From assembly GCA_942486035.1 (NCBI GenBank), contig CALNXK010000020.1:490001-554000 (forward strand): DNA of 64,000 nt, written 5' to 3'. A program made the position numbers and the translations under genes. Below are positions 35,541 to 48,860 of the stretch, piece after piece. The notes beneath the pieces are model-generated. The model was not told the DNA's origin. It was given only the letters and a program-made list of their open reading frames with translations, and searched no databases. Positions within the stretch are counted from its first letter, which is position 1, and each line of letters opens with the position of its first letter. The DNA comes from Porites lobata (Eukaryota; Cnidaria; Anthozoa; Scleractinia; Poritidae).

Positions 35541-36409
35541 GTTAATTCGAAATGTATGATATAACAAACCTCTATCCGCAGGCAGGTCCTTGTCACAGAA
35601 AATATATGGTGATTTAATGGCGACCCGGTGGAGAGCAGAAGATGGCATGCGAGAAGTGATTCCGTTGCTCTCACAACGTCATCGGAAGAAGTTGAAGTGG
35701 AATTCTCTGATTTCTGGAAGCTCATTGGCTAATTGAATTGTTTTCGGCTAAACATAGTTCATAGGCCATTTTTACTTTTGCACAGCAAAGCACTCATTGT
35801 GAATATTAAAAGGCTCAGAAAATTCTTGTTCGAGCTTCGCCGCCAGTATAATGAAACTGAGGATTTTTGTTTCATGCCTTTTCATCCAACTTTTTAACTT
35901 TTTCGTTTGAGTATGTATTCTCTCTCTTCCCCCGATGTTGGATTAGCGTTTACATAAATCAACATTGCCGGTGATAAATCAACATTGAAGAGGGGTAACA
36001 ACTTGATTTTCAACAAATGTAACCAGTATTGTAACTATAAATTCTTTCACTTCTTAGTCACTATATCTTATAAGACTTTATCAGTATGGCTGAATCCGTG
36101 AGGGGGCAAGATAAAGTGAATATTACGTTCTGATTAGCTATCGAACAAGATGCTTGGGATTTCCCACTTTGGTCCCGCAAGAAAAAAGTTTTCTTGTCGG
36201 AAAAATAATAAATCCTTTATTTCCAAGCTTGTTCGGTGAAAATAGACTGAAGGATAGTGGCCTATTTTCCTTTTTGCGTTTTTATTGACCTTGACTTCGT
36301 CTTGGTCCAATTAAAACGTAAAAAAAATCTTGGCGAATATCTAGCCATTTTGACCTCACGCCTGGTCAGTAAAGTACCGTAATAATACTTTTTCCGGCGG
36401 ATATGATAC
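35541..36409. other. Intergenic, nothing recognised
   Basis: No repeat termini, RNA gene or coding frame that I can support. Confidence 0.4.
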
Positions 36410-37480
36410 GTACTGCATTTATGTAATAGCATAAATTGCAATCATGCTTTCATGAATTCATGTTCAACTGTCCATGGTTAAATACACTAAGCAATGGTGA
36501 GTTTTGAGGTAAGTTACATACATTCCTTCAAACGGAGAGTTTGACAAACTTTTATAAAGTATCAGTTTCTTCCACCAATCAGGTTTGACTAAGCATTGAC
36601 CAATAGGAAACTGTAAAGCGTAAAACGATTACAGTACCATTCCAAATCAGTATTTTAACGTCACTTCATATACATTAATCTGCACGGTGAATCCATGCAA
36701 CTAAGTTCATTCAATTAATATTTAGTGACTGTAGAGTCACTTTATATTGTGTTCGGGGTTGTTTGAGTAACTCGCTTGCTTAGCGAGAAGGTACTCAGAA
36801 TCTTCTATTACATCTTTGTCTTCACTTGTTTATTTTTCTTTAACAGCTAACTCCTACAACTCATTACTAAACTCCTAGCAACTCCTAATAAACTCTTACT
36901 GAACCCCTTACCAAATAAAAAGCCGAATAGTAGCGGTTGAAATAGCCAAGCCTAGACATGGTTGGGTTAGCTGATCGTGAGATTAAAAACGAGGCAATCC
37001 TGGCGTGGACAATGTTTTGGCATCACTGAACCTACACGGCTGGATGTGATCGGCAAGAAGCTGCAAACCCGCAATGAAAAAGCAGAAATCCTGGTGAACA
37101 AACCCGAACAGGAACTTCAACGGGACTGGTTGAACCAAGGTCAGATTTAACCTCCCAACTGCGAAAATCTTACATCCGGCAAGGCCAAGGCAAGACTGTT
37201 CAAAAATGACAAACTATGAAAAGTATATTGATTTTGCGAATTAAGCATAAATTCAAGTACGGAAAAATCAAAAGAAAAAACTCATGTGGAGAAAATCCTT
37301 ACTAACCACAAACCACCCAATAAACCAAATACCAACTTGAAGGATAAGATAGTTTTTAAAACAAGCTTCACAGTACTTCATAACATTAGCTGGATAGTTA
37401 TTAAGGAGAATAGTGTATTTATATGATGCACTTGCCGGGGTTAGTAAGTATTATTTGTGGATTTGAATTATAGTTTGGTA
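36410..37480. repeat. Unclassified large repeat R1, copy 2
   Basis: Collinear with 12640-14340 but without the two 32-bp palindromes and the Harbinger-like MITE; serves as the empty-site reference for all three insertions. Confidence 0.7.
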
Positions 37481-37799
37481 CAGTTGACTTATTTCAATAG
37501 CAGGTGGTTGATGTAGTCTTTTAGACTTTTGTGTAGTAGCTGTTACAATTGGTTAGCTAAAGTTGATCGTGATATGGGGTTATTGTTGTAAATAGTTGTC
37601 CGGAAATACTTCAACGTACCATAATAACTACACTCACGTCTGTAAATCAACACGGCTTACGGATTATACCCTACTGGACGAAAAACGGATTTGCCCCAAA
37701 TCTGCTCAGGGCAAAGATGATGCAAAAAAGGGGAAAACTGAAGAGTATTGGTAATTATAATGCCATATTTGCTTCGCATAAACATAACGACTTTCTTTA

Positions 37800-39130
37800 A
37801 TTTACCAGACATGTTTCGACGCTACATCTGTCATCTTCAGTGTTAGATATTTTGAAATCGCTGTTGAATTTAAATCGCGCGCGATGTTACAAAGTTCGTT
37901 ACATTGCGACAGGCTGGCAACATTGCGTGCTGAAAAGTTTAAAATTAGTGACACTTAGCGACTTACAGGGAGAGAGTCAGGTTTATGTGTTTCACCTGCT
38001 GGTTGAAGTCGGGTTTCTCCCATTTTATGAACATATAGAGTTTTTGAGCTTCACTTGGTATTTAGTAGCTGCAGAGTCCAGCATCTGGAAGCAATCCAAT
38101 CTCCAGGATGTTCGGCAAGACTCTGAACTCTGCAGATGGGGTCTAGAAAAATGTCGGCTGGTTTCACCAACATAACAAGCATTACAACTTGCAGACGAAA
38201 ATTTATAAACCACACGGGTGCGAAAGGTTTTGATTAACCCCAGTTTGTAGCTAAAGGGGAAGAAACTCATATTTGCTTTCTAATAGACTACGTGTGCTAA
38301 TGTGGCAATTACTATATTTGCTCCTTACACTCTCTTTTTTTTTAATAAGAATGTTGTCTTTCCGGCCCAGGCTGAATATTCTTATTCTTCTGCCGATTTT
38401 AGGCTGAAAATATTCTAGTGTTATTCTTAGTTTATAGCTCATGACATTTCCGTTTTCGACTATATTGGGAGTATCAGTTATAGTTAGTGCATGTTTTCTC
38501 GTTTTGTTGCCTAGTTTTCCCCTTTAGAGAATGGAATAAGTGGAAAACATATAATTGTATTGTATTTACAGCTTTTGAATACAAAAATATATCCTTTTCA
38601 ATATCTCAGTCTGGGGTTTATTCTTAAAATATTCTTAAAATTTTGCGAATTTCAGCCTTGATATTCTTATAAAATATATTCTTATAGGAAAAAAAAGAGT
38701 GTAAAGACAAGCCTTATATCAATAGGTTTACCTAACTGATTAGCAAGTTTGCGAATACTTCTCTGTGCCTTGACTGAGAAATGCTCAACCTAAGGGATTT
38801 TAAAATAGAACTTAGGTGTTTCCTGGGGCTCGACTCCTGAGTGAGGTTGTGTTTTCCCTCGACTACTGTCTGAATATATTAGAAATTTTATTTGTTTATA
38901 AGGTTCTCAGGGAAGAGATTCCTCCGTAGAATGACAGACAATTTTTGGAGGTCAGTGGGAACCCCATCCAAGTGTTGTTTATCTTAAAAGGTTCTATCAA
39001 TCAAGATTTTGATTAACCCCAATTTGTAGGTAAAGGGGAAGAAACTCATATTTGCGTTCTAATAGACTACGTGTGCTTATGTGAAAATTACTAAATTTGC
39101 CCCTTAGTTCCTAAATTTGTACTTTTATGA
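37800..39130 (-). pseudogene. Penelope-like retroelement fragment (RT end plus GIY-YIG)
   Basis: Read on the minus strand in broken frames: YKLGLIK near 39030, GVPTDLQKLS-like peptide near 38960, an FYFKIP/HFSVKAQRSIRKLANQ stretch near 38790, then VVYKFSSASCNACYVGETSRHF near 38200 and KWEKPDFNQQVKHINLTLSL-stop near 37990. CYVGET with the preceding Cys cluster is the GIY-YIG endonuclease region typical of Penelope-like elements, C-terminal to the RT. Several frameshifts; the segment encoding YKLGLIK occurs twice (38225-38325 and 39004-39110), and a TA-flanked MITE is inserted in one of them. Confidence 0.75.
38328..38701. mobile_element. Tc1/mariner-type MITE (T1), copy 2, inside the Penelope-like fragment
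   Basis: CACTCTCTTTTTTTTTAATA ... AAAAAAAAGAGTG flanked by TA. The duplicate sequence at 39004-39110 shows the uninterrupted site (TTTGCCCCTTAG). Confidence 0.85.
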
Positions 39131-40137
39131 GCCACTTTATTCTCTCGCCCGGAACGGACGCTTCTGCTAGCGCTCTGCGTTCTCGCATTTGTGAGGCTGA
39201 CGTGAGGATCAGTAGTCTCAAGTCATTATTGTGGATTTTAGGTTTTTCGGGTCTCTTGTCACTTTTAGTTGTATTTAGTTCCTGAAAACATTACCCGCCT
39301 AGATTAGCATAGCTACCCGTGGGCATGTTACAACTGTCAGTACTTCTGTGTTAAAATACAAATAAAAAAATGTATGTATTTATGTAGAGAAAGGCAAAGT
39401 GTCTTTGCCTTAAAGGGCCTTTCCAGTGACGTTTTGTCGACTTTAAAAGGGGAAACTGAAACTTTACCTACCCCAGCGTCTGCAAGCAATGTTGTATTGC
39501 TGTGCTGGTTACCTTCCTGAAGCAACAACCAACACGCTAACTTTGAATAGAGGGGATTGGACATGTTGACGAGGGAGCGGCGAAGACTGTTTTACTCTCC
39601 TAAGTACCCCATTTGACAACAGTTGTAGATTAAGTCGTACACTAAGAGGCAGTCACAAGAGTGTTCATCTAAAAAAGGGCTGACGTTATTTAGTCGACAC
39701 TCCAATACCAAGAACTTCTATATTATGGAAGCGCTGTTAAAGGTAAAGCATGGCTGCCCATTTTGCGGGGAGTGGACCACCAGTTAGAGGATATGTAAGT
39801 AGTAGTCATCAGAGCTGGGCTCCAAGAACAAGAGAAAACATATGCGACACGAGGTGATGCGCATCGTCGACAAATTTGATTGACACTTTATCGCTGGGTA
39901 GGCTCAACAAAGATTTTGCGCGGGCGCTGCGCATTTTGAAAATTTACTGAAATTCTTGCAATTAACGTCATAACATATTAACAAATGTTTTCCTTATGAA
40001 GGCGGCATTGCCAAAACGTTGGGGTTTATATCTCAATTAACAGCGTCACGTTTGATCTACAATTTTTCGTTACGTTCATAGCATTTTTGCCGCAACTGAA
40101 GTGAAATGTGTAGAGGAATAGAACCCTGATATAACGT
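39131..40137. other. Intergenic, nothing recognised
   Basis: No gene or repeat termini seen. Confidence 0.4.
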
Positions 40138-40316
40138 ATTAGTAAAATCCAACTGGTGGTCTATTATCAATGCTGCGTTCTGATTGGTTGAGCTACCACT
40201 AGGCTATATGTTATGGCCCACTAGTAGCAAGAAGCGCCCACTTAAAAACCAAAACAATGGTCTCTGAATCGCGTTTTGCTAGCTAAAGTTATTTTGTCTC
40301 GATATTTTTGACCAGC

Positions 40317-40357
<41 letters not shown>

Positions 40358-40420
40358 GGCCTCTGAGTCAATAGCCCATTCGGGCTCGGGGAATAATTGT
40401 TAATTAAACGCCTTTTATAT
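40138..40420. mobile_element. Interspersed repeat, TAGTAAAATCCAACT family
   Basis: Starts TTAGTAAAATCCAACTGGTGG and later carries the inverted phrase TAGTTGGATTTTACTAA, then a GCCCATTCGGGCTCGGGGAA part. I recall this repeat as very common in stony-coral genomes. Boundaries approximate. Confidence 0.55.
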
Positions 40421-43400
40421 CTGACCATGAAGGAATTTTCCGAGTCGACACTTAGCAGGGTTCGCAGAGTCTTGAAAAGTCCTTAAATTTCCCATAACAA
40501 TCTTGTTCTACTAACCAACTGTGTTCCTTTCTAACAATTTTACGAGCCTCAGTGCTTAATTAAGTGAAAACCTTTCCCAGCAACTATGAAACCTAGGAAA
40601 TGCCCAGAAAAAGAACAAGATAGGGAAAGAAAAAGAAAGCCTGATATTTAGCATCAGAAACGGAATTCTAAATATAAGCGGGCGGTGTTTTGGTAGAATT
40701 TTTCCCGTTGGCCAAAAAGTGACTTGTAAACTGCTCAGTGGACTAGCGCCAAAGGCGTTTTGCGGCAAAATCTCACGTGGCGAGATGGGTTAGAATATCT
40801 TCAATTTTTTCGTTTTTGTTCAGCTTTCTAATCCCTTTGCAGCGCCTACCACGAGAGTTCCATACATACGCGGAATTGAACTGAGTTTTATTTTCAGACG
40901 ATTCCAATACTCACTTAAGGGAGTATCCGTAATGCATATGGTCGTTCTTCAAACCGGAAGTATCGCTGCATTTTGCAGTTCACCGCTGTTTACACGAACC
41001 AATCAGCTTTAGTGATGGTCGCTTCGATAACCATGGAGATAAGAGGGAGCTAGTTTCTGGTTCTTTTCTTTTAACCTACGAATATTTCCGAATAGGCAGA
41101 ATAGGCCGAGTTCCAAAAACCCTCACTTTCAAAATGAGGCCAATTGCACAACCTTTCTTGTAAAAATGAGTTTTATTTGCATGAGCATGAAAAATAATTT
41201 CCATATCAAAGGCTGGAGAACTTAACCTCGTTTTGATACAGACCCGGAGGAACTCTATTGTCGTTTTTCCGAGAAATCGCATTGACTCGATGCGACAATT
41301 CGTAGAAATTAAGGAAACATAATGAAAATACCGTTTAAACTCTTTACATTCTCTCTGTTGGGATATATTTTCTGATCTCGTTATTCGTTCTTTGTAGACT
41401 CGTTTCCGGAAAAAGGTGTGAAATGTAATTTGATTGGCTCGATGTTTGTTAGTGCTGGTTCGACTGGTCTTCAAGGAAAACAAAGGTAAGTAGAAATTAA
41501 TGTATACAGTCACCTGAAAATCGGTGAGTTGCATGAATAATTTTCAAGATCTCTATAAGGAGTTACAGGGACAGTTTTCGACACTTCTATTTATGCTGTA
41601 TTTTTTTAATTGGCTTTATTTAACGTTACCACCTATTTAGTAAGCTTAAAATATCTAAAATCCGGAATCATTTGACTTGTACGACACAGCGACAATCACA
41701 TGAAATGATCCTCACTCAGTGGGGAATCTTTTGCTCCAAAACAGCGTTTTAGATGTATTAAAATAGACAGCAATTATTTAAGGACTGACTGGGTTCATAT
41801 AGTAGTAAAAACTTGTCACACGCGTACGTTTCTATAGCTGATGCAAGAGGAAATTCCCTTGTGGGAAATTTGATCGCAAGAGCGCTACATAAAAAGAGCA
41901 AAATCTCTAACGAGGAAATCAGTGTGTGAATTGCTAATATTCCAAAAATATCTTGATGAATCATTTTACTAAGCTGTGATTGTTACTTCAAGCTTTTACC
42001 CCTTTAAACTGAACTTGTCTTCTCTACTCTGATGACACATTTTACCAGTATATCACCAGCCTTTGCAAACCTGACTACCGCCAGGTTTACAGGTCACACA
42101 GCTATCCAGTCGGAATCCGGTTACTAAGGACACCGTAGGGACATGCCATAGTGTCCGTATTATCCGGGTGTCCGTACATGAAAGCGGGCACTTAGAAAAA
42201 AAAATTCACGGACTTGTGATGAATTGATGTCAAGACTCAAACAGAATTTTTAAATTTTTTACCACTCGGGAAATTTTTCCTTCCTCCGGATCACTCCAAG
42301 CAAACTAGTTTCCTTTCCAAGCCAAAGAGTGTACTGAAATTTACCTCTTTTCATCCAATTTTCATATGCTTTTACACAGTTTTGAAATCCTCTGTCTTAA
42401 AGAGAGAGATGAGAGTGGAACCTTCTGGAATTAAGAGAAAACATCAGCTTCGACTTACAGGGTTACCACTAACACGCGCCCTCGAAGGGTTTTTTTCTGT
42501 CTGTTGAAACCTCAGTTTTCGTGGACGTCAATCAGCTGTTTCCATGGTTTTCTCACGCGCTCTGAGAAGGTTCCCTCGCTGCTGAATGAAGGGCGAAAAC
42601 TTTAAAGAATGATTTCGAATGACGACAGCGTTTTTGATTATTTCATTGAGATGAAGGATTACATTCTTAAAACAACGAGGTCTCTGCGAGCTGAGTGAAA
42701 TAGCCGAAACACTCTTTATAGTTTACGTAAAGGCTTTCAGGTTGTTTTAAAATTTATTTGATTGTATGGAAACACAGGAGCCGTGGACGATTTGCCAAGG
42801 AGTAGAAATTCAAAGAAACGAAAGACATTACACACCGACAAGGGAAAGAAGTTTCTTCTGAATGGAGGCTGATTTCGAAAATGAATTTCTACTTCATTTT
42901 TCATGTTATCGAATAGAATCTAAGTACCAAGAATTCAGAGGAGCTACGAGCGTGTATTGAGAAAGCTTGTGCATATGTGGTTGTATTAAACTTAATACAG
43001 TGTGTAAATAAATCGATAATTTGAATTTCCTCCGACAAACACTCGACAAATTCGTAGTGCTGGTAATCTTGACATGAGGTGCCAGATCCTGTAGCAAAAT
43101 ACTGCAAAAACGGCTTAAACGCCGACATTTTCCTCCGAGTGCTCGAGAAACGGGGATAGAATCTTTTCTTAGCCAACGCGTGAAAACCATGGTAATGGTT
43201 GATTGACGTCCACCGAACCGCAAGTTTGAATAGAAAACAAACATCTTTCAGGGCGGTAGTGGTAACCTTTGTAATACATTCTGACAATGTACCTCGATTC
43301 CTGGCATTTTTTCTCCGGCTTGTCAAATATATAAACGCCAAATTCAATCAAGCTGTTCACTTGCCTCCCAATGTCTGAGTAAGGGTCATTTTATACAATT

Positions 43401-43941
43401 TTTATTGAAAATACCTAGCGTTTCTGTCTGGATTGAATCCCCTGGCTAATTCTTTACAGCCAGCTAGCACTGACCAAATATAGAAGATGCGGGAAATATA
43501 CTATCGGTACGATGGTATATTGCCAAAGTACAATAATTGACGTCACGAAGGACAGCTGAGAGGCAGTCTAGTTGTTTTGGTATAAGTGAAGAACTCAAGA
43601 AAATCATGGGCGAAAGAATTCACAGCTATCTGAAGACAGAATAGCCCAATTACTGACTAAAAATGCTAGCAACAAACACGAGAGTACACAAAAGAATACT
43701 GGATCAATGTCATTTCCTTCCGAGTAGTATCTGCAACTTCCATCATATTCTCAAAATATCTTCCCGAGAAACAGGCAAATGTCTCAACGAAAGTTTACGG
43801 AGAGGAAAGGACATTAAGAACTTAGAAATATTTTGGAGAGTTATGTAGATCTTGTTTCCAGGCGCGGCAGCCTAGCTGATTATTTCTGAGTGAAATAAAA
43901 AAGACAATGACATAAAAAATATTGTACATGGTGGATGTGTA
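40421..43941. other. Intergenic, two unassigned minus-strand frames
   Basis: Open frames of 152 codons (41076-41534, minus) and 148 codons (42901-43347, minus), the latter overlapped by a 112-codon frame on the same strand. Neither has a recognisable domain, signal peptide or repeat, and I see no flanking exons. Probably non-coding, or old gene debris. Confidence 0.35.
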
Positions 43942-44086
43942 TAGAGTGTTTTCAGTCACGTGGCCTACATCTATGCAAATTTATTGGAACAAATTTATTG
44001 GATTGGTTCGGGACACCAATATGGCCGCCGATTCATTGCTTTGGAACACCAATATGGCCGCCGTGACGTCATGTGAAAACACTCTA
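43942..44086. mobile_element. TA-flanked MITE, TAGAGTGTTTTCA termini
   Basis: TAGAGTGTTTTCAGTCACGT and ACGTCATGTGAAAACACTCTA are inverted, flanked by TA. ACCAATATGGCCGCC occurs twice inside. A half copy of the phrase lies at 21657-21672. Confidence 0.85.
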
Positions 44087-44562
44087 TAAAGGGTTTCGTT
44101 TCAATGATATCGTCTGTCTCACGATTGTCACATAGATATTGATCGCGACTCTTCGAGAACGTCAAAAAAACAATAGGTCTTATAATCAAAACAACAACTT
44201 TGCACGTGCATGACGATCGTTTGTACATTTCGTACCCGTTTTTGCACTACTACGACGTGAAAATGCCTAATTTCGCGTTTTATGAAGTACGTAAACAAGC
44301 AACGACGAAATGCTATTTCTCTTTCTGAACTTGGATATGGTCCCTAGGAATTCAACTCCAGGAGGGTTCGCCTACAATTGACAAAGTAAGTGGGTAGGAG
44401 TAATTGCGATAAAGACTGAAAGAACGCAAATTCACTTTTTAAGCGACGTTCTCTTTGCCGTCGCGTCGTTGAATCTTAAAGTCCCTAGTGTCGATTTACT
44501 GATTAAAACTATATGTATCACCGTGGTTGTTAGTGACTGGTGTATCAAGAACCTCGCTAATG

Positions 44563-44836
44563 CAGAGGCGGATCCAGGATTTTTCGTAGGAGGGGGTGCA
44601 CTACTAAGGAATGGCGTAATTGACTGGTGACGTAAACAAGTTTTAATAGCGAATACGAAGAAGAAGGCTTTCGACTAGGCAATAACATAATGTGAACTGC
44701 TGAGAATACATATCAAATGATAAAGCAGATTTTGTATAACTGTGAAGCAGACTGCACAGTGTTAATTAGAAAGCCGCAGGTCATTTCAGGGGGGGGGGTG
44801 CCCACCCCCTGCACCCTCCCCCTAGATCCGCCTCTG
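44563..44836. mobile_element. hAT-like MITE, 5-bp target duplication
   Basis: Ends CAGAGGCGGATCCAG / CTAGATCCGCCTCTG, flanked by TAATG (44558-44562, 44837-44841). CAGNGGCG termini are typical of hAT. G run at 44791-44798. Confidence 0.8.
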
Positions 44837-44841
44837 TAATG

Positions 44842-45860
44842 ATTGGTGGGTTTCCTATTAAGCATTGTTGGTATTGTCAGAGGAGGAAACTGATCCCTCA
44901 GCGGTCCGTTGTGGTAACGATCGGCTGCTATGCTGTCTGATCGTAGGTATCCACGCTTCAGGAATCTCAATTCCACTGTCCCCGTTGATGTTGGTAAGGT
45001 GAAGTCTTAAGTGAATGGCCTCTTTAACTCTACGAGAGTAACAGTGAGGGTCTCGGTCAATAAACGTAACCTCGTCCCAGAGCGGATAATGCCCGGTCTT
45101 ATTGGCGTGTTCAGAAAAGTTTGAGTTCGCGAAAGCCGATATCCCCTGTCGTGCACGGTTATCCTAAGACGAAATAGCTGAATATCTAACTAACTGAACG
45201 AAAGAAATGCAAGAATACGCAAAATACTCGCTCAAAGTATGACTCTATCTACTTTCTAAGGAGTATCTGCAAGGATGCAAGGAAAAACATCTGTTTATAT
45301 TCTGAAACCACGCCGAGAAATAGGCCAAAGTTTTATTAAACAAGAAAATATACCAGAAGACAAGCTTGTTAAGAACATAGAAATATTTTGAATGAATGCT
45401 AAAACTGTTATTGAATTTGGCTTTCGTATGAAGAACTATGCAGATTTCGGAGGTTGTTATCTACCTCGGGCTTCGGATAATACCCCATATACCCTCCTTG
45501 ATCTCCAAAATTCTTCGTATCATACTCAGCCGCATTAATAATTGAGAATTGCCTTTGACTCGCTTGTGAATTAACATTTATTAAATTAACGCAAATGGGG
45601 TGGTAAAATCTCTCAAAATGGCGGAAATAAACGCAAACGCGAGGCTTATACTTCCGGATGAATAAGTCTTAATTGACATTATTTCAGTTCAGTACTTAAA
45701 AGCTCAAGATTGTTATCAGTACGTAATTACGCTGAGTTTCATACTGCAACTTTTCAAAGGAAAGCAGAGGAGGGTATCCTGTTAAAGGATGAATCTTTTG
45801 TTAATGTTGACTGAAAAACATCATCCTTGCTCCAGGACTTTCAGGTTTGACCGCTCTTGC
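44842..45860. other. Intergenic, nothing recognised
   Basis: No gene or repeat termini seen. Confidence 0.4.
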
Positions 45861-46259
45861 CAGGGGCAGCCAACGAGAATATAGTTCAAAACCACTTAAA
45901 CATAGCATTGTTAAACGTATTTTAGTATTTAAACGGTAAATATAGGCATATTTTTATCCCCTAAAAATTTTTCATCTGTTCGGATTTCCTAGCTGAAAGT
46001 CTAGTGATCCGAAAATTATAGGGATCAAAACTTACCTTTTCGAAAATTTCAGCCAGAAAAAAGGCTCCCGAAAATTCTAGGTGACCTTTTTAGGGTGAAA
46101 ATCCGTTAAAAATAGGCAATTATACCATTTTTTAGATGTTCGAAAATCCTAGGAGAGGCAGGCAAGCAAGAAATTTTACAACAAATGTTTCGAAAATTCT
46201 AGATCTCAAATCGTCTTCCGAACAGATATTCTTCCGAAAATTGTGGTTGAGTGCCCCTG
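45861..46259. mobile_element. hAT-like MITE, H1 family
   Basis: CAGGGGCAGCCAACG ... GAGTGCCCCTG, 399 bp, flanked by TCTTGC (45855-45860, 46260-46265). Confidence 0.85.
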
Positions 46260-46387
46260 TCTTGCGTCCTTGAAGCAAAAATATGGTCTGTTCTGCAGTG
46301 CACGCACAATGCCATATAATTTAAAATTTTTACGTCATACAAAGAAACTTTATGTCAGTTAAAACTTCGATATCATGCAGAGAAACT

Positions 46388-46785
46388 CAGGGGCACCCAA
46401 CGAGAATATAGTTCAAAACCACTTAAACATATCATTGTTGAACTTATTTTAGTATTTAAACGGTAGATATGGGCATATTTTTATCTCCTAAAAATTTTTC
46501 ATCTGTTCGGATTTCCTATCTGAAAGTGTAGTGATCCGAAAATTATAGGGATCGAAACTTACCATTTCGAAAATTTCTGCCAGAAAAAAGGCTTGCGAAA
46601 ACTCTGGGTGACCTTTTTAGGGTAAAAATCCGTTAAAAATGGGCAATTATACCATTTTTGGGATGTTCGAAAATCCTAGCAGAGGCAGGCAAGCAAGAAA
46701 TTTTACAAAAAATATTCCAAAAATTCTAGATCTCAAATCGTCTTCCGAAGAGATATTTTCCAAAAATCATCGTTGGGTGCCCCTG
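46388..46785. mobile_element. hAT-like MITE, H1 family, second of a pair
   Basis: CAGGGGCACCCAACG ... CGTTGGGTGCCCCTG, 398 bp, flanks GAAACT (46382-46387) and G+GAAACT (46786-46792). Same orientation as the copy 128 bp upstream, yet separate target duplications show independent insertions. Confidence 0.85.
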
Positions 46786-47409
46786 GGAAACTTCATGAAC
46801 AGGATTGTAAATGCAGTGGTTTAGTTTGGATAACATTAAATTAGTGGTGCGGATTAGTGCCTTATTTTGTTGTAGAAATAATCATCGATTTAATGACTTT
46901 TTAATGCTTTTTTTACATATAAATGAAAGGAAAAAAATTAAATTACACAAAATAAACACATTTCGAAACTGAAAAGAATCTCAAAAGGCGAGGAAGTCTC
47001 AAGAAGCCATGAAGGCTTATAGGAGAGACTTACTCTTTACATAGATTTAGTTATTATTATAGTCATTTTAAATTAAATATATACTTATGTAAAAATTTTA
47101 GGCTCGAAGTAAATTTGCACAAATATGTAACAATTTGGGGTAATCACCTATATCATGACATGTGTGTAATTATCTATTCGGATGGTGCACATTGATAAAA
47201 ACATTCCTTTCACACTCCGTTCATGTCGATGCGTTTCTCTACCAAAAAAGGCAAATGAAGGAAACTGAGGGGTAAATAACAAAAACAAAACAAATTTAAA
47301 GATTTCAATGTTCAAAACGTACAAGTCAAACCAAAAAACCATAGTTAACTGAACATACCCCGGCACGGTTACTGCGCACGTCTATGGTACATTGTATGTC
47401 CTCATACAC
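46786..47409. other. Intergenic, nothing recognised
   Basis: AT-rich; a 72-codon minus-strand frame at 47148-47366 has no recognisable features. Confidence 0.4.
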
Positions 47410-48150
47410 CAATTCGCTACCCTCGCTAGGGGACCATCAGCTGACCGCAAAGCCTGAGGACTTTAGATATGATTCCTCTTCACTCTGGCTGGCGTTGTAA
47501 ACAACACGAAAACAATATTTTATGTTGTACACTTTTTCACAGGAGACCAGAGCTTCTCTCGTATAAATGCCTCTTGACTACTAGCAGAGGGATGCAAGAA
47601 CTCATCCCAATTGTAAGCTGAGCCGTTTTCAGTTCTCACGACTAGAACTTGTTCTTCTCTAATTAGTTGAACTCATACCGACCCTATACAGCCCTCTTTA
47701 TCAGTAGCCTTAATAAGCGCATACATTTGTTTTGGGAGATTATCCTCATGCCTCACGGATCCATTCCCGGAAACCCTGTTTTTGAAGGCATTAATGTTTC
47801 ACTTTTAAACTGCCCCTAATTTCCACTGAGCTTTCACGAATTTTATGCTGACGCCCGAATTGTCGATGTAAGTTGATATAGATATTTTTCTGCTTCATCT
47901 TAACGAAAGCGTGGCATATCAATAATCCGGATTTGCGTGGTAACGGTACTAGCGCGTTTGAGCAACCTGACGATGACGACGGCAGAAACGAGAAACCAAA
48001 AAACAGCGTTGCATCAAAACCTAATTGAAATGTGCTTCGGTTAGCATATCGTGATTCTCTACATGAAAGCGAAGCGACCGCGTGACCTTTAAACGTGACC
48101 ATGTAAATGTTAGTTAAATTACGACTTTTTAAAACACCTGTATGAGTGAC
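47410..48150. repeat. Diverged duplicate of 18330-19550
   Basis: See 18330. On the minus strand it has a 103-codon frame (47791-48102) beginning MVTFKGHAVASLSCRESRY that I do not recognise; the partner copy has a broken equivalent. Confidence 0.5.
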
Positions 48151-48479
48151 GTTATATCGGTAAAATCAGACAATGAAATGAAATGTACCTGCAAATGATT
48201 GAGATCAGTGCAACACGGTGAAGAACGTATGCATCTGACGCAATACAACCCCAAACGTCGATCACTGTCAACAACAGTCCTAATCATGACTCGGCTACTA
48301 TTCCGATTAATATTTTTTGAGTTGGCATTTTCACACTTCGCCCCTCTAAAGGGCCATATTGTTCGTAGTCTTAAGTGGACGCATTTGCAGAACTTTTAAT
48401 TAAAAACACTCTTAATGACCTAAAACAATTTCAAAAAAAGCTCAGAGTTTCAGTCACCTGGAATGAATGATTTTCCACT

Positions 48480-48860
48480 AATCGGATACTCATGTTTTGC
48501 GCACAGGATTTTGGGATCGCCAGGGGGCTGGCGTGGAGTTGTTTCTCCGTTAAAAGCAGTGTCTTTGGGCATAGAATGCCGCACTTTGCCGTGATTTTAT
48601 GAGAAACGGAGGTGACTAATGTTGGTGCGTTGAAATTTCAAGTTTCTGTGTGATTAATGCGACAAATTCTCCTTGCGTGAGGTTGAGTGTGAAATTTATG
48701 TTTACTGAATTTACACAGTGATCTACATGAAGAAAAGGTCTCGAAATATATAGTGCAAATTTAGGTATACATGTAGGGTGATTGGCTCATTTAAGCTTTT
48801 TAGTTTTTAGTGTGGTGATATTTACAACGAGTGTAACTACGCTCGGCCGCGATCTGCTCT
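48480..48860. repeat. Inverted duplication, left arm
   Basis: Matches the reverse complement of 49250-49650: GGGATCGCCAGGGG, GCGTGGAGTTGTTTCTCCG, TAAAAGCAGTGTCTTTGG, AGAATGCCGCA, GATATTTACAACGAGTGTAA. Confidence 0.75.

Noticed and set aside
41076..41534. 152-codon minus-strand frame as a gene
   Set aside because: No domain, no neighbouring exons or splice sites; composition like surrounding sequence.
42901..43347. 148-codon minus-strand frame as a gene
   Set aside because: A second overlapping frame of 112 codons on the same strand and no recognisable motif; chance or old debris.
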